Shown piece by piece: positions 1 to 10,692 of a stretch of DNA of 64,000 nt. Position numbers and translations under genes: made by a program. Under the pieces are notes generated by a model. That model ran no database searches and was not told the DNA's origin. It saw only the letters and a program-made list of their open reading frames with translations. Origin of the DNA: Desulfovibrionaceae bacterium (GTDB lineage Bacteria > Desulfobacterota > Desulfovibrionia > Desulfovibrionales > Desulfovibrionaceae). The stretch's first letter is position 1; every line of letters begins with the position of its first letter. The stretch is from the NCBI GenBank assembly GCA_028689675.1, contig JAQVCS010000002.1, positions 62,001-126,000 on the forward strand. Direction: 5' to 3'.

Positions 1-54
1 GGCGTGCTGAGAGTGATCTGCGAAAACCCCCGACACAAGCAGCGTCAGGGCTAG
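1..54 (+). CDS. rpmJ: 50S ribosomal protein L36, C-terminal fragment
   Basis: The first 17 codons of the window, read in frame 1, encode GVLRVICENPRHKQRQG followed by TAG. This is the conserved end of ribosomal protein L36, including the C and H of its zinc-ribbon (Cys-Glu-Asn-Pro-Arg-His-Lys-Gln-Arg-Gln-Gly). The start lies outside the window. It directly precedes rpsM with 15 bases between, the usual order of the alpha operon. The piece is too short for a long-ORF search, but the match to the family ending is distinctive. Confidence 0.9.
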   Translation, partial: GVLRVICENPRHKQRQG

Positions 55-69
55 GGCAGGAGACATACT

Positions 70-438
70 GTGGCAAGAATTGCAGGTGTAGATTTGCCCC
101 GTGGCAAACGTGTTGATATTGCGTTGACCTATATTTATGGTATCGGCCGTACTACGGCTCTTCAGATCCTCGATGTCGCTGGCATTGACTGGACACGCAA
201 TATTGATGACATTTCGGCTGATGAAGTGAACGAAATCCGCAAGGAGCTTGAAGGAAACCATAAGGTCGAGGGCGACCTCCGCCGCGAGATTTCCAGCAAT
301 ATTAAGCGTCTTATGGATATTGGCTGTTACCGTGGGTTGCGTCATCGTCGCGGCCTTCCCGTACACGGCCAGCGCACGCACACCAATGCACGCACCCGTA
401 AGGGTCCCCGTCGCGGTGCGGTCGCCAAGAAAAAGTAG
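70..438 (+). CDS. rpsM: 30S ribosomal protein S13
   Basis: S13 sits in the head of the small ribosomal subunit and contacts 16S rRNA, the P-site tRNA and the large subunit. The 122-residue product begins [20 protein letters not shown], has the [20 protein letters not shown] core and ends in a basic [16 protein letters not shown] tail, all typical of S13 at normal length. It starts at GTG (70-72), placed after a GCAGGAG Shine-Dalgarno stretch near 57-63. It is followed by rpsK, rpsD, rpoA and rplQ on the same strand, as in the bacterial alpha operon. Confidence 0.98.
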   Translation: MARIAGVDLPRGKRVDIALTYIYGIGRTTALQILDVAGIDWTRNIDDISADEVNEIRKELEGNHKVEGDLRREISSNIKRLMDIGCYRGLRHRRGLPVHGQRTHTNARTRKGPRRGAVAKKK

Positions 439-497
439 TCAGACGCGCTTGAGCCTGAGCTAGGCTCAGTCAGCGCGACATCACTCGAGGTATCGTC

Positions 498-887
498 ATG
501 GCAAGAGCCAAAAAAGCGGTCAAAAGAAAGGAAAAGAAGAATGTCCCTGTGGGTATTGCCCACATTCAGGCTTCTTTCAATAATACAATCATTACCTTTA
601 CAGATACCCGCGGCAACGCAGTAAGCTGGGCCTCCTCTGGCCAGAGCGGCTTTAAGGGTTCTCGTAAATCTACCCCCTTCGCTGCGCAGGTGGCTGCTGA
701 AACTGCTGGCCGCAAGGCGCAGGAAAACGGTATGCGTACCGTGGGTGTGTATGTTAAGGGGCCAGGCTCCGGCCGTGAAGCCGCTATGCGCGCCATTAAC
801 GCCATCGGTTTCAAGGTTGCGTTCATCCGCGATGTGACGCCTATCCCGCACAATGGCTGCCGTCCGCCTAAACGGCGCCGTGTATAA
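498..887 (+). CDS. rpsK: 30S ribosomal protein S11
   Basis: S11 lies on the platform of the small subunit and helps shape the mRNA exit region. The 129-residue protein has the lysine/arginine-rich N-terminus, the [14 protein letters not shown] segment, the [13 protein letters not shown] motif and the [18 protein letters not shown] ending of S11. The ATG follows a GAGGT ribosome binding site. The 59-base gap after rpsM and 48-base gap before rpsD contain no other gene, consistent with one transcript. Confidence 0.98.
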   Translation: MARAKKAVKRKEKKNVPVGIAHIQASFNNTIITFTDTRGNAVSWASSGQSGFKGSRKSTPFAAQVAAETAGRKAQENGMRTVGVYVKGPGSGREAAMRAINAIGFKVAFIRDVTPIPHNGCRPPKRRRV

Positions 888-935
888 TTCAGCTTCCCGC
901 CACTGGCGAAAGCTGAAATCGTAACGAGGATTATC

Positions 936-1562
936 ATGGCAAAATATACTGAAGCCAAATGCCGCATGTGCCGCCGTGAAGGCTGCAAGCTCTTTTTGAA
1001 GGGCGACCGCTGCTTCACCGACAAATGCGCTTTCGATCGCCGCCCTTATGCCCCCGGCCAGCATGGCCGCGCCCGCAAAAAGGTCAGCGAATATGCGGTT
1101 CAGCTGCGTGAAAAGCAGAAGGTGCGCCGCACTTATGGCGTTCTGGAACGCCAGTTCCGTGGGTACTTCGCCAAGGCCGATATGGCCAAGGGCGTAACAG
1201 GTACTAACTTGCTGGTCACTCTGGAATGCCGTTTGGACAACGTGGTGTACCGTTTGGGTTTCGCCAACTCCCGCAATCAGGCTCGTCAGCTTGTGCGTCA
1301 CGGCGTGTTTTCGCTCAATGACCACAAGGTGAACATCCCCTCCCTTCAGGTGAACGTGGGTGATGTTATTTCCGTTCCTGAAAAGAACCGTAAAATTCCC
1401 GTACTTGCTGAAGCTCAGGAAGTCATTGCTCGCCGTGGTTGCCCCGGTTGGCTGGAAGCTGACGGCGCTGCCTTCAAGGGCACTGTCAAGGCTATGCCGC
1501 AGCGCGATGATATTCAGTTCCCCATCAACGAGCAGCTTATCGTCGAATTGTACTCGAAATAA
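936..1562 (+). CDS. rpsD: 30S ribosomal protein S4 (zinc-binding, C+ form)
   Basis: S4 nucleates 16S rRNA assembly and in many bacteria also represses its own operon. The 208-residue protein has the [15 protein letters not shown] segment and an S4 RNA-binding domain near residues 95-160. The N-terminus carries C9, C12, C26 and C31, the spacing of the zinc knuckle seen in Thermus S4, so this is the Cys-containing paralogue type rather than the C- form. It starts at ATG after CGAGGATTATC. The neighbours are the alpha operon genes. Confidence 0.98.
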   Translation: MAKYTEAKCRMCRREGCKLFLKGDRCFTDKCAFDRRPYAPGQHGRARKKVSEYAVQLREKQKVRRTYGVLERQFRGYFAKADMAKGVTGTNLLVTLECRLDNVVYRLGFANSRNQARQLVRHGVFSLNDHKVNIPSLQVNVGDVISVPEKNRKIPVLAEAQEVIARRGCPGWLEADGAAFKGTVKAMPQRDDIQFPINEQLIVELYSK

Positions 1563-1574
1563 ACGGGGGCCGTC

Positions 1575-2621
1575 ATGCTTATTAAACAAGGCGAACGGCT
1601 TATCAATGCCCGAAACTGGGGGGAGCTTGTCAAGCCCAACCAGATTATTCGGGAAAATGATAGCGCCAGCGCCACACATGGTAAGTTCGTGTGTGAGCCT
1701 TTGGAGCGCGGTTACGGCACCACCATCGGCAATGCCATGCGTAGGGTGCTTTTATCCTCGCTGCAGGGTGCTGCGTTGGTCTCTGTTAAAATCTCTGGCG
1801 TGCAGCATGAGTTTACCACCATGCATGGCGTGCTTGAAGATGTGACGGATTTGATTTTGAACCTCAAGCAGGTCCGTCTTGCTATGGATACGGATGAAGC
1901 CCAGCGCCTCACGCTTCGCGTGGAAAACCGCAAGGGTGCCGTTACCGCAGCAGATATTCAGGAAAACCAGCATGTTATGGTGCTGAACCCTGACTTGCAC
2001 ATTGTCACACTGACTGAAGACATTGTGCTTGAGATGGAGCTGGAAGTGCGCATGGGCAAGGGCTACCAAGCTGCCGATATGCATGAAGATTTGTCTGAAG
2101 AAATCGGGCTTATCAAGCTTGACTCCAGTTTCTCTCCTGTGCGTAAGGTTGCGTATGCAGTCGAGCAGGCTCGTGTTGGCCAAATGACCAACTATGACCG
2201 TCTTATTCTGGAAGTGTGGACTGATGGTTCTGTCACTCCTGAAGATGCCATTGCTTACAGCGCGAAAATCATTAAGGATCAAATATCTGTCTTCATCAAT
2301 TTTGATGAACGGATTTCTGGTGATTCCGCCTCTGGCAGCTCTGACCGCGGCGAACTGAATGAGTCTTTGTTCAAGAGCATTGACGAATTGGAACTTTCCG
2401 TTCGTGCCACTAATTGCTTGCGCAGTGCTAATATTGCACTGGTGGGTGAATTGGTGCAACGTTCTGAAGCAGAGATGCTTAAAACCAAAAATTTCGGCCG
2501 TAAATCTTTAGACGAAATTAAGAATGTGCTCTTGAGCATGGGCTTTGATTTCGGCATGAAGGTTGATGGTTTCGAAAAGAAATACCAGGATTGGAAGAGG
2601 AAGCAGCAAAATGAGGCATAG
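1575..2621 (+). CDS. rpoA: DNA-directed RNA polymerase alpha subunit
   Basis: RpoA dimerises to nucleate RNA polymerase assembly, and its C-terminal domain contacts upstream promoter DNA and activators. The 348-residue product has an N-terminal domain with [20 protein letters not shown] (about 37-56) and a C-terminal domain with [15 protein letters not shown] and [15 protein letters not shown] (about 270-325). The length is slightly above the usual 330, with a Lys-rich tail. The gene starts 12 bases after rpsD and its last 11 bases overlap rplQ, suggesting translational coupling. Confidence 0.98.
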   Translation: MLIKQGERLINARNWGELVKPNQIIRENDSASATHGKFVCEPLERGYGTTIGNAMRRVLLSSLQGAALVSVKISGVQHEFTTMHGVLEDVTDLILNLKQVRLAMDTDEAQRLTLRVENRKGAVTAADIQENQHVMVLNPDLHIVTLTEDIVLEMELEVRMGKGYQAADMHEDLSEEIGLIKLDSSFSPVRKVAYAVEQARVGQMTNYDRLILEVWTDGSVTPEDAIAYSAKIIKDQISVFINFDERISGDSASGSSDRGELNESLFKSIDELELSVRATNCLRSANIALVGELVQRSEAEMLKTKNFGRKSLDEIKNVLLSMGFDFGMKVDGFEKKYQDWKRKQQNEA

Positions 2622-3018
2622 CAATTCCGGCAAGAAATTCTCGCGGACTCCCTCGCATCGTAAGGCTTTGATGCGTAACCTTGCCAAGGCGCTGCTCATC
2701 CACGGCAAGATTCGCACCACTGAAATCAAGGCCAAAGCCTTGCGTAGTGTTGTCGAACCCCTGATCACTCTCGGCCTGCGTAACGACCTTCATGCTCGTC
2801 GCTTGGCCTACCGTGAGCTCAACGATCACGCCCTTGTCAAGCGTTTGTTTGATGAAATTGCCCCCCAGTTTGCTGGGGTGCAGGGTGGCTATACCCGCGT
2901 GATGAAGTTGGCCCTCCCCCGCCGTGGCGACAATGCGCCCATGGCCATTATTGAACTGACAAAGCTGGCTGAAGTTGCTCCTGTTGTGGAAGCAGCCAAA
3001 GCTGACGCTGCTGAATAA
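2611..3018 (+). CDS. rplQ: 50S ribosomal protein L17
   Basis: L17 lies near the peptide exit tunnel of the large subunit. The 135-residue product starts [20 protein letters not shown], the standard L17 opening, so the ATG at 2611 is chosen over an in-frame ATG at 2563 that lies inside rpoA. A purine-rich GGAAGAGGAAG precedes it within the rpoA 3' end. The C-terminal 30 residues are an Ala/Glu-rich extension ([18 protein letters not shown]) beyond the core. A terminator follows at 3064-3095, so this is the last gene of the operon. Confidence 0.97.
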   Translation: MRHSNSGKKFSRTPSHRKALMRNLAKALLIHGKIRTTEIKAKALRSVVEPLITLGLRNDLHARRLAYRELNDHALVKRLFDEIAPQFAGVQGGYTRVMKLALPRRGDNAPMAIIELTKLAEVAPVVEAAKADAAE

Positions 3019-3063
3019 GCCATAGCAGCGCTTGGCGGCCTTGCCGCTGGCACAAGCATTCCC

Positions 3064-3095
3064 AAGGGGTGCCCGCAAGGGTTACCCCTTTTTTT
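3064..3095 (+). terminator. Rho-independent terminator of the alpha operon
   Basis: AAGGGGT (3064-3070) pairs with ACCCCTT (3084-3090) around a 13-base loop and runs into seven T residues (3089-3095). It lies 45 bases after the rplQ stop, before the tRNA-Leu promoter. Confidence 0.75.
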
Positions 3096-3140
3096 ATCAA
3101 GAAAAGGGCTGTTCGGGCGCGTTGGCGTGCATTCCTGTGC

Positions 3141-3169
3141 TTGCACCACATCCATGCCTGTGCTATAAA
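3141..3169 (+). promoter_or_regulatory. Sigma70-type promoter of tRNA-Leu (and probably tig)
   Basis: TTGCAC (3141-3146) and TATAAA (3164-3169) are separated by 17 bases, a near-consensus sigma70 promoter. The start of transcription would fall about 4-6 bases before the tRNA at 3180. No other promoter is obvious before trigger factor, so read-through into tig is possible. Confidence 0.65.
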
Positions 3170-3179
3170 ACCCCGTCGT

Positions 3180-3263
<84 letters not shown>

Positions 3264-3361
3264 TTTATTATGCTTTGCTCTTGTGCCAAGGCCAGCGAGC
3301 TTTGCCCCCTCTGCATACTTGCGGCGCTCCGCGAGCCTGCCGCTATAAAAAGGAGCTTTCC

Positions 3362-4672
3362 GTGGAATATACCGTTGAAGACCTCTCGCCAGTGAAAAAA
3401 AAGGTTACCGTCACTGTTGATCCCAAAGAAGTAGAAGCCGCTATTATGGCTGCTGTGGCTATTTACCGCACCAATGTGCAAATTGATGGTTTTCGTAAGG
3501 GTAAAGTGCCTGCCTCTGTGGTAGAAAAGCGCTTTGCAGACCAGATTTATCAGGAAGCCCGTCAAGATTTGATCAATGTGCACATCAATGAAGTGATGCA
3601 AAACCTTTCTGTTACACCTGTTTCTGGTGTGGATATTGACGGCGCTGAAAGTATTAGCCGTGGTGAGGGCTTCACCTACAGCATCAGCTTTGAAGTGCTG
3701 CCCGCTTTTGATTTGCCCCCCTACGAGGGCTTGGAAGTGGAGCAGGAAAAGACTGTTGTGAAAGAAGAAGAGGTGGAAGAAGTCTTTAACCGTGTGCGCC
3801 ACGATAAAGCCAAGCTGGTGCCCATTGATGGCAACGGCCCTGCTGTCGATGGTCAGGTGGCCAATATTGACTTTGCCGCCTATGCTGATGGCAAGGCTAT
3901 TGAAGGCATTGCTGCCGATAATTTTGACATCCCCTTGGGTGAAAAGCAGGCCTTGGCCGTGTTTGAAGATTTGGTGAAAACCATTGCCTTGGGTGAAGAA
4001 AAAGAAGGCGATGTGACCTTCCCCGAAGATTTTATTGCCCCCGATCTTGCTGGCAAAACCGTTACCATGAAGGTAAAGGTTCACGCTATCAAAGAAAGGC
4101 AATTGCCCGAAATGACTGATGACTTGGCCAAAGAAATGGGCTTTGAGTCTATGGAAAAAATGCGTGAAGCCATTTTGAATTCCTATACCAGCAGCCGTAA
4201 TAATTTAAATAAGGCCGCTGCGCAAAAAACATTGCTTGACGGTCTGTTAAAGATGGTTAGCTTTGATTTGCCAGAATCTATGGTGGAAACGCAAATCAAC
4301 AGCCTGTTGGCTGATATGCGTGTGCGTTTGGAACGTCAGGGCAAAAGCTTGGCCTCTACGGGCAAAAAGCCCGAAGAGCTGCGCGCTGAAGTGCGCCCCG
4401 AAGCAGAGGCCATTGCCCGTGCTCAGGTGCTGCTGATGAGCATAGCCAAGAAAGAAGCGCTGGACGTGACCGAACATGAAGTAAACATGGCGCTCTTTCA
4501 AATGTGCCAGCGCTCTGGGGAAGATTTCAAGACCGTGCGTGAACATTATGAACGCAGCGGCCTGATGTTCTCTTTGCGTGACCGCATGCTGGCCGATAAA
4601 GCCATGGAATCTATTTACGCCAAGGCTTCTATTACTGAAATTGAACCCAAAGAAGCTGCCAAAGCTGAATAA
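3362..4672 (+). CDS. tig: Trigger factor, ribosome-associated chaperone and peptidyl-prolyl isomerase
   Basis: Trigger factor binds the ribosome exit site and shields nascent chains. The 436-residue product has the ribosome-binding domain with DGFRKGKVP (about 38-46), the signature contacting L23, an FKBP-like isomerase domain in the middle (about 155-240) and a helical C-terminal chaperone domain. The start is GTG at 3362, 7 bases after AGGAG; the much longer frame from 3032 would run through the tRNA and is rejected. It heads a tig-clpP-clpX-lon quality-control block. A strong terminator follows. Confidence 0.96.
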   Translation: MEYTVEDLSPVKKKVTVTVDPKEVEAAIMAAVAIYRTNVQIDGFRKGKVPASVVEKRFADQIYQEARQDLINVHINEVMQNLSVTPVSGVDIDGAESISRGEGFTYSISFEVLPAFDLPPYEGLEVEQEKTVVKEEEVEEVFNRVRHDKAKLVPIDGNGPAVDGQVANIDFAAYADGKAIEGIAADNFDIPLGEKQALAVFEDLVKTIALGEEKEGDVTFPEDFIAPDLAGKTVTMKVKVHAIKERQLPEMTDDLAKEMGFESMEKMREAILNSYTSSRNNLNKAAAQKTLLDGLLKMVSFDLPESMVETQINSLLADMRVRLERQGKSLASTGKKPEELRAEVRPEAEAIARAQVLLMSIAKKEALDVTEHEVNMALFQMCQRSGEDFKTVREHYERSGLMFSLRDRMLADKAMESIYAKASITEIEPKEAAKAE

Positions 4673-4683
4673 TTGTTTGTCTT

Positions 4684-4728
4684 ACGCTTCCCGCCCTTAA
4701 GCTATGGCTGGGGCGGGAAGCGTTTTTT
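4684..4728 (+). terminator. Rho-independent terminator after tig
   Basis: A perfect 13-base-pair stem, ACGCTTCCCGCCC (4684-4696) with GGGCGGGAAGCGT (4711-4723), is followed by six T residues (4723-4728). It separates tig from clpP, so clpPX probably has its own promoter or depends on partial read-through. Confidence 0.9.
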
Positions 4729-4764
4729 CGTTCTTGGCAGCTCTGTGTACAGCAAGGAAGGTTT

Positions 4765-5370
4765 ATGTCACTTATCCCTTACGTTATTGAAACCACCAGC
4801 CGCGGTGAGCGCAGCTATGACATTTATTCCCGACTGCTCAAAGACCGTATTGTGCTGCTCGGCTCTGAGGTGACTGATCAGGTTGCCTCTGTCATTTGTG
4901 CTCAATTGCTGTTTCTTGAAGCCCAAGATCCAGAAAAAGATATTTACTTATACATCAATTCCCCTGGTGGCTCGGTAACGGCAGGCATGGCCATTTTTGA
5001 TACCATGCGCTATATTACCTCCCCTGTTTCCACCTTGTGCATGGGGCGCGCTGCCAGCATGGGGGCATTTTTGCTTGCTGCTGGCGAAAAGGGCAAGCGT
5101 TTTGCCCTGCCGCACAGCCAGATTATGATTCATCAGCCCTTGGGAGGGTATCAGGGGCAGGCAACCGATATTGACATTCATGCCAAAGAAATTTTGCGCA
5201 TGAAGTTGCAATTAAACGAAATTTTGGCAGCCAACACGGGTAAAACGCTGGAAGTTGTTAGTACCGCCACAGAGCGCGATAATTTTTTAACCCCCGAAGA
5301 AGCTTGTGCTTTTGGCATTATTGATCGCGTGCTTGTTTCTCGCCGTGATATGGCGGAAGGAAAGGCCTAA
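4765..5370 (+). CDS. clpP: ATP-dependent Clp protease proteolytic subunit
   Basis: ClpP forms the double-heptamer serine protease chamber fed by ClpX. The 201-residue protein carries the full catalytic triad: S98 in GRAASMG, H123 in MIHQPLGG and D172 in ERDNF. It has normal length and the INSPGGSV oxyanion-strand motif. The ATG follows AAGGAAGG. Its stop codon overlaps the clpX start by one base, indicating coupled synthesis of protease and unfoldase. Confidence 0.98.
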   Translation: MSLIPYVIETTSRGERSYDIYSRLLKDRIVLLGSEVTDQVASVICAQLLFLEAQDPEKDIYLYINSPGGSVTAGMAIFDTMRYITSPVSTLCMGRAASMGAFLLAAGEKGKRFALPHSQIMIHQPLGGYQGQATDIDIHAKEILRMKLQLNEILAANTGKTLEVVSTATERDNFLTPEEACAFGIIDRVLVSRRDMAEGKA

Positions 5371-6626
5371 TGGCTACCAAACCTCCTGTTTCTGATTTGC
5401 ATTGCTCTTTTTGCGGCCGCCCTGAACATGAAGTGAAAAACCTCATTGTGCAGGATGAAGCCTGCATTTGTCAGGAATGCATTGAAATTTGCAATGGAAT
5501 TATTTCTCAGCAGAAGGCCAGCGCTGCCAGCGCCCAGCTTGATGCTGAAAAATTGCTTTCCCCTCAGGAAATTAAGGCTCGCCTTGATGATTATGTGATT
5601 GGGCAAGACCAAGCCAAGAAAATTCTTGCTGTGGCTGTGCACAATCATTACAAGCGCGTTTTCTTTGCAGAAAGCCTGAAAGAAAGTGATGTTGAGCTGG
5701 AAAAAAGTAATATCTTGCTGGTAGGGCCTTCGGGCAGCGGCAAAACGCTGCTGGCAAAAACGCTTGCCCGCGTACTGAAAGTGCCCTTTGCTATTGCCGA
5801 TGCCACCACGCTGACCGAAGCTGGCTATGTTGGCGAAGATGTGGAAAATATTCTTGTGCAATTGCTGCAAAATGCGGACTATGATTTGGAAGCCGCAGGC
5901 AAGGGTATTATTTATATTGATGAAATTGATAAAATTGCCAGCAAGTCCGACGGCCCTTCCATTACCCGAGACGTTTCGGGCGAAGGTGTGCAGCAGGCTT
6001 TATTAAAAATTATTGAAGGCACAGAGGCCAACATCCCCCCCAAGGGCGGGCGCAAGCACCCCCAGCAGGAATTTATTCGCTTAGATACGCGCAATATCCT
6101 GTTTATTGTGGGTGGGGCTTTTGTTGGTTTGGAAAAAATTGTGGAAGGCCGCATGACTGGCGCAAGCATGGGCTTTGGCGCGCAGGTGAAAAGCAGCAAG
6201 CAAATGGCCTTTTCTGAATTGCTGGAAAAATTGCACCCGCAAGATTTGGTAAAATTTGGGCTTATTCCCGAATTTGTGGGGCGTATTCCCATTATCACCC
6301 ATGTGGATGACCTTGACGAAGCCGATTTGGTGCGCATTCTTACTGAGCCCAAAAATGCCCTTGTGCGCCAGTATCAGGCCTTGTTCAAGCTGGATGGGGT
6401 GGAATTGCGCTTTACGCCCAATTCCCTCAAGAGCATTGCCGCACAGGCCATAGAGCGCAAAACTGGTGCGCGAGGCCTGCGTAATGTTTTGGAAAGCACC
6501 ATGCTGGATATTATGTACAAGCTGCCTTCTTTGCCCGGGGTGAAAGAATGCGTTATAAACAGCGCAGTTATTGAAAAAGGCAAAGAGCCTGTGCTCTTGT
6601 ATGAAACGGAAGTGAAAACGGCCTAG
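5370..6626 (+). CDS. clpX: ATP-dependent Clp protease ATP-binding subunit ClpX
   Basis: ClpX is the AAA+ hexameric unfoldase that recognises tagged substrates and threads them into ClpP. The 418-residue product has an N-terminal zinc-binding domain (C12, C15, C34, C37), Walker A GPSGSGKT (about 119-126), Walker [11 protein letters not shown] and the sensor-2 GARGLR motif near the C-terminus. The length is typical. The ATG overlaps the clpP stop by one base. A hairpin terminator lies between clpX and lon. Confidence 0.98.
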   Translation: MATKPPVSDLHCSFCGRPEHEVKNLIVQDEACICQECIEICNGIISQQKASAASAQLDAEKLLSPQEIKARLDDYVIGQDQAKKILAVAVHNHYKRVFFAESLKESDVELEKSNILLVGPSGSGKTLLAKTLARVLKVPFAIADATTLTEAGYVGEDVENILVQLLQNADYDLEAAGKGIIYIDEIDKIASKSDGPSITRDVSGEGVQQALLKIIEGTEANIPPKGGRKHPQQEFIRLDTRNILFIVGGAFVGLEKIVEGRMTGASMGFGAQVKSSKQMAFSELLEKLHPQDLVKFGLIPEFVGRIPIITHVDDLDEADLVRILTEPKNALVRQYQALFKLDGVELRFTPNSLKSIAAQAIERKTGARGLRNVLESTMLDIMYKLPSLPGVKECVINSAVIEKGKEPVLLYETEVKTA

Positions 6627-6664
6627 GCTTTGCGCTATGCTTTTTTCCTTTCCATTGTAGTATC

Positions 6665-6696
6665 AAGCGGCTGGCCTGTTGTTGCCAGCCGCTTTT
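6665..6696 (+). terminator. Probable terminator between clpX and lon
   Basis: AAGCGGCTGGC (6665-6675) pairs perfectly with GCCAGCCGCTT (6684-6694). Only four T residues (6693-6696) follow, so termination may be partial and allow some read-through to lon. Confidence 0.65.
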
Positions 6697-6719
6697 GCCA
6701 TATATAAGGAGTGCCTCTG

Positions 6720-9173
6720 ATGCAAGACCAATCATTTGGGGAAAATTCCCCTGTTGTGGAACTGCCCCTCATGTCTTTGCGGGAAGTGGTTATGTTCCCG
6801 CGCTCTATTATGCCGCTTTTTGTGGGGCGCGATGCCTCTATCAAGGCAATTGATGCTGGCCTTGCCGATTATGGCAAAAAAATTGTGCTGGTAGCGCAAA
6901 AAGAGCCCGATATTGAAAAACCCACCTTTGATGATTTGTATGAAGTGGGGGTGGTAAGCCGCATTTTGCAAATGCTGCGCCTGCCCGACGGCAGCATTAA
7001 GGTGCTGTTTGAAGGGCTGGAAAGGGTTCGCTGGCAGGCAGTGCCGCAGCAAGAGCCGCTCTTCCCCCTTGTGCAGGTAAGCAGCCTGCCAGCAGAAGCC
7101 AGCGACCCTGCCGCTGCGGCTGTGCTGCTGCACATGACGCGCGAAGTGCTGGAAGAGTTTGCCAAGGCCAACAAGCGCGTGCCGCAAGATGTCATTAATG
7201 CCATGCTGGCACAAAAAGATGCTGGCCTGCTTGCCGATGCCCTGCTGCCGCACTTGAAGGTAGATTATCACAGCAAACAGCAGGCATTAGAAATGCTCGA
7301 CCCTTTGTTGCGCTTGGAAAAGGCGCATGAGCTGCTGCTCAGTGACATGGCTGCCATGAGCATGGAAAAGCGCATAAAAGGCCGCGTGAAAGAGCAGATG
7401 GAAAAAAATCAGCGCGAATATGTGCTGAATGAGCAAATGAAGGCTATCAATAAGGAATTGGGGCGCGAAGGTGACCCCGAAGCCGAGCTTGATGAGCTGG
7501 AAAAGAAGTTTAAAGCCAAAGACATGCCCGAAGAAGCCCGCGAGCGTGGCTTGAGCGATTTGCGAAAATTGCGTGCTATTCCGCCTTCTTCTGGTGAATA
7601 TACTGTGCTGCGCAATTATGTGGATTGGCTGCTTGATTTGCCGTGGAATGCCCAGAAAGAAACCAGTATCGATATTGAAAAAGCGCGTGCCATTTTAGAT
7701 GGCGACCATTATGGCTTAGAAAAGCCCAAAGAGCGCATTATTGAATATCTGGCGGTGCAAAAGCTTTCTGGCGGGCTGCGCGGGCCTATTTTATGCCTTG
7801 TGGGCCCCCCTGGTGTGGGCAAAACTTCGCTGGCGCGTTCTGTTGCCCGTGCCACGGGGCGTGATTTTGTGCGCCTTTCCTTGGGCGGGGTGCGTGATGA
7901 AGCAGAAATTCGTGGCCACCGCCGCACCTATGTGGGGGCTTTGCCGGGAAAACTGTTGCAATCGCTTAAAAGGGTAAAGTATAATAATCCACTCTTTTTG
8001 CTTGATGAAGTAGACAAAATGAGTGCAGATTTTCGTGGCGACCCTGCTTCGGCCTTGCTGGAAGTGCTTGACCCAGAGCAAAATGCCACCTTTATGGATC
8101 ATTACCTTGATTTGGATTATGACCTTTCAAAAATATTTTTTATCACCACGGCAAACTCGCTGCATTCCATACCAGAGCCTTTACAAGACCGTATGGAAAT
8201 TATTGAATTAAATAGCTATTTGGAAACAGAAAAAATAAAGATTGCCCTGCAATTTCTGCTGCCGCGCCAAATAGCCGAGCATGGCCTCAAGCCTGAAAAT
8301 ATGCGTATTTCCACTAATGCCCTGCTGGAAATTATTCGCGCTTATACTTTTGAGGCTGGCGTGCGTAATCTGGAACGAGAGCTGGGCACGTTGTGCCGTA
8401 AAACGGCTATTAAGCTGGTGGAAGAGAAGAACAGCGCCAGCGTGGTTTCCATTACCCGTCAGAATTTGAGCACCTACTTGGGTGTGCCGCGTTACCGCCA
8501 TGACGAGCGCGAAACCATGCCGCAAATTGGCGTGTGCACGGGCATGGCCTACAATCAGCGCGGCGGGGACATTTTGCATGTTGAAACCACGTTGATGGCA
8601 GGCTCTGGGCAGGTGCTTATTACAGGCCAATTGGGTGATGTGATGAAGGAATCGGCAAGGGCGGCGCTTTCTTATGTGCGTTCGCGTGCCGAAATGCTGG
8701 GGCTTGACCCACGTTTTCACCGCAAGGTGGATATTCATGTGCATGTGCCTGCTGGGGCAACGCCCAAAGATGGCCCTTCGGCTGGGGTAACCTTGGTAAC
8801 CTCTATTACCTCGGCATTGCTGGGCATTCCCGTGCGTAATGATGTGGCCATGACAGGTGAAATTTCTTTACGCGGGCGTGTGTTGCCTATTGGCGGCCTG
8901 CGTGAAAAATTATTGGCTGCCCGCCGCAGTGGCATAGTGCGCGTTATTTTGCCGCGAGATAATGAAAAAGACTTAAAAGAAGTGCCAGAAGAGATAGTGC
9001 GCTCTCTGGAAGTCATTTTTGTGCAGAATGTGGATGAGGTCTTGCCCTATGCCCTTGCGGCAACGGCAGAGGAAATTTTTGCCGGCCGCAGCAATGCCCA
9101 ACCTGTGTATCTTTCATTACGGAATCCAGCCCTAAAAAAAGCTGCCGTACAAGAGATGTTGCAGGCGCAATAA
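6720..9173 (+). CDS. lon: Lon ATP-dependent serine protease
   Basis: Lon degrades misfolded and regulatory proteins in the cytoplasm. The 817-residue protein has the N-terminal LAN domain beginning [17 protein letters not shown]+ Walker A GPPGVGKT (K368) with Walker [11 protein letters not shown], and the C-terminal protease domain with the Ser-Lys dyad S687 (DGPSAG) and K730 (GLREKL), spaced 43 residues apart as in E. coli Lon. ATG 6720 lies 8 bases after AAGGAG (6706-6711). The in-frame GTG at 6711 overlaps that site and is unlikely to be used. Confidence 0.97.
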   Translation: MQDQSFGENSPVVELPLMSLREVVMFPRSIMPLFVGRDASIKAIDAGLADYGKKIVLVAQKEPDIEKPTFDDLYEVGVVSRILQMLRLPDGSIKVLFEGLERVRWQAVPQQEPLFPLVQVSSLPAEASDPAAAAVLLHMTREVLEEFAKANKRVPQDVINAMLAQKDAGLLADALLPHLKVDYHSKQQALEMLDPLLRLEKAHELLLSDMAAMSMEKRIKGRVKEQMEKNQREYVLNEQMKAINKELGREGDPEAELDELEKKFKAKDMPEEARERGLSDLRKLRAIPPSSGEYTVLRNYVDWLLDLPWNAQKETSIDIEKARAILDGDHYGLEKPKERIIEYLAVQKLSGGLRGPILCLVGPPGVGKTSLARSVARATGRDFVRLSLGGVRDEAEIRGHRRTYVGALPGKLLQSLKRVKYNNPLFLLDEVDKMSADFRGDPASALLEVLDPEQNATFMDHYLDLDYDLSKIFFITTANSLHSIPEPLQDRMEIIELNSYLETEKIKIALQFLLPRQIAEHGLKPENMRISTNALLEIIRAYTFEAGVRNLERELGTLCRKTAIKLVEEKNSASVVSITRQNLSTYLGVPRYRHDERETMPQIGVCTGMAYNQRGGDILHVETTLMAGSGQVLITGQLGDVMKESARAALSYVRSRAEMLGLDPRFHRKVDIHVHVPAGATPKDGPSAGVTLVTSITSALLGIPVRNDVAMTGEISLRGRVLPIGGLREKLLAARRSGIVRVILPRDNEKDLKEVPEEIVRSLEVIFVQNVDEVLPYALAATAEEIFAGRSNAQPVYLSLRNPALKKAAVQEMLQAQ

Positions 9174-9495
9174 GCCTGTTGTGGGAAGAAAAAGAAGACG
9201 AAAGGCGGTGTGCCGTATGGCAACCGCCTTTCCTTATAGAGCAGATTTCCTTTTAAAACGCATGTAATGGGGAAGTTCATTCCCCTTGTGCGCTTTGAGC
9301 GGCAAGATTTTTTTACGAAATCTTGCGAGCATTGGCACAGTTAAAATGCTCTAGCGCTGTTGCTATACCCTGTTTGCGGGGCACAGGCCAGAAGGGGACA
9401 ACGACAACTGTGCAGCAAAGCCTTGCTACAAAAGAGCTACAGCCCAGCTTTGTATGCTTTTATGCTATTGTTTCAAGTAAATACACTCGAGCTCT
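9174..9495. other. Intergenic region between lon and the convergent dehydrogenase gene
   Basis: Apart from the lon terminator this stretch has no convincing gene. It holds two further hairpins: GGGGAA/TTCCCC (9269-9285) and the perfect GCAAGATTT/AAATCTTGC (9302-9326). Neither has a T-run in a useful direction, so I cannot assign them as terminators. Confidence 0.5.
9201..9233 (+). terminator. Terminator after lon
   Basis: AAAGGCGGT (9201-9209) pairs with ACCGCCTTT (9223-9231), with an inner TGCC/GGCA helix and one bulged G. A short T-rich stretch (TTTCC) follows, 27 bases after the lon stop. Confidence 0.65.
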
Positions 9496-10389
9496 CTAAT
9501 GCTGCCATGCCTTGCCGCAGGCCTCGGCAATGCCGCCCACCAGAGCCTGCGTGCCCAGCTTGCCTTGCCCTCTGCCCAGCATTTGGCGGTATGCCTGTTC
9601 TGCGGCTTGCAGCCCCGGCAGCACCAGCCCCATGCGGCGGCATTCTTCAAGGCACAAGCCCAAATCTTTGACAAAGTGTTCAATAAAGAAGCCGGGGGCA
9701 AAATCCCCCTTCAGGCAGCGCCGCCCCAGCACATTCATGGCCGTGCTGCCTGCCGCCCCTGGGGCAACGGTTTCGAGCCATTGCTGCACATCAAGGCCAG
9801 CTTCTTGAGCAAAAAGCAGCGATTCGCAGGTGCTGAACATTACGCCAGCAATGGCCACCTGATTGGCCAATTTGCCTTTTTGCCCCATGCCCGCCACACC
9901 GCAGGGCATAATAATTTTGCCCATACATTGCAGCAAGGGGCGTATGCGTTCCAGCCCCGCGGCCTCGCCACCCACAAAAATGGAAAGGGCAGCATTGCGT
10001 GCGCCCACATCACCGCCAGTTACGGGGCAGTCCATGCCCATGCAGCCTTGTGCGGCAGCACGCTGGGCAATGCGCTCTGCCAAAGCAGGGCTAGAGGTGG
10101 TCATGTCGCACACTATGCCGCCCTGTGCCATACCAGCCAGCGCCCCTTGCTCACCAAGCAGCACTTCTTCCACATCCTTGGGAAAGCCCACAATGGAAAA
10201 AACAATATCAGAAGCAGCGCCCACGGCTTTGGGGCTGGCTGCCCACTGTGCGCCTTTATCCAGCAGGCTTTGAGCCTTTGCCTTGGTGCGGCTGTAAATG
10301 GTGAGGGGGTAGCCTGCCGCCAGAATATGCCCAGCCATGCTTAAGCCCATAACGCCTGTGCCTATCCAGCCAATTCTTGGTTTTTCCAT
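9496..10389 (-). CDS. NAD(P)-dependent beta-hydroxyacid dehydrogenase (3-hydroxyisobutyrate / tartronate semialdehyde reductase family)
   Basis: Members of this family oxidise small 3-hydroxyacids or reduce the matching semialdehydes with NAD(P). The 297-residue protein has an N-terminal Rossmann motif, IGWIGTGVMGLSMAGH (about 5-20), the substrate-binding DCPVTGGDVGA segment, and the GKLANQ motif that contains the family's catalytic lysine. Start ATG 10389 follows AAGGA; an upstream in-frame ATG lacks a site. It stands alone, convergent with lon. The substrate cannot be fixed from sequence: glycolate/glyoxylate, hydroxyisobutyrate and sulfonate intermediates are all possible. Confidence 0.85.
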   Translation of the reverse strand: MEKPRIGWIGTGVMGLSMAGHILAAGYPLTIYSRTKAKAQSLLDKGAQWAASPKAVGAASDIVFSIVGFPKDVEEVLLGEQGALAGMAQGGIVCDMTTSSPALAERIAQRAAAQGCMGMDCPVTGGDVGARNAALSIFVGGEAAGLERIRPLLQCMGKIIMPCGVAGMGQKGKLANQVAIAGVMFSTCESLLFAQEAGLDVQQWLETVAPGAAGSTAMNVLGRRCLKGDFAPGFFIEHFVKDLGLCLEECRRMGLVLPGLQAAEQAYRQMLGRGQGKLGTQALVGGIAEACGKAWQH

Positions 10390-10692
10390 GTTTTTTTCCT
10401 TATGCAAAATGTACAATGCGCCTTATTTTTGCGGCGTGCAGAGAGCTTGCCTTATTTTTGCCTTTTCTGGCAAGCGCTGTTTGCGAGCTGCGCGCCTATT
10501 TTTTTGAACAATGTTGCTTTGAAATTGCCCTGACAGCTACGCGAGCATATACCTGCCATGCGCGGCATAAGCGCACTCTCTGTGTGTAGTTACGAGCCAT
10601 CGTGGTCTTGTCTTGTAATACTAATAGTATCAACTTTTGAAATTAAGCTGCCCTAGAAGAGCAAGCCTGCCGTGCAGCGCTTGCCTTGCAGA
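10390..10692. other. Intergenic region with small palindromes
   Basis: No gene is visible. The region carries GCTTGCC/GGCAAGC arms (about 10446-10476) and a perfect 13-base palindrome ATACTA-A-TAGTAT (10618-10630) in an AT-rich patch. It lies between the start of the dehydrogenase gene and the end of the FGE-like gene, so it should contain the dehydrogenase promoter and perhaps the terminator of the Srf cluster, but I cannot place either firmly. Confidence 0.45.

Noticed and set aside
342..1679. A 445-codon open frame antisense to rpsK and rpsD
   Set aside because: It lies wholly over recognised ribosomal genes, with no family likeness and no ribosome site; it is a shadow of codon bias.
9302..9326. 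Perfect hairpin GCAAGATTT/AAATCTTGC as a terminator
   Set aside because: No T-run follows on either strand, and lon already has a hairpin closer to its stop.
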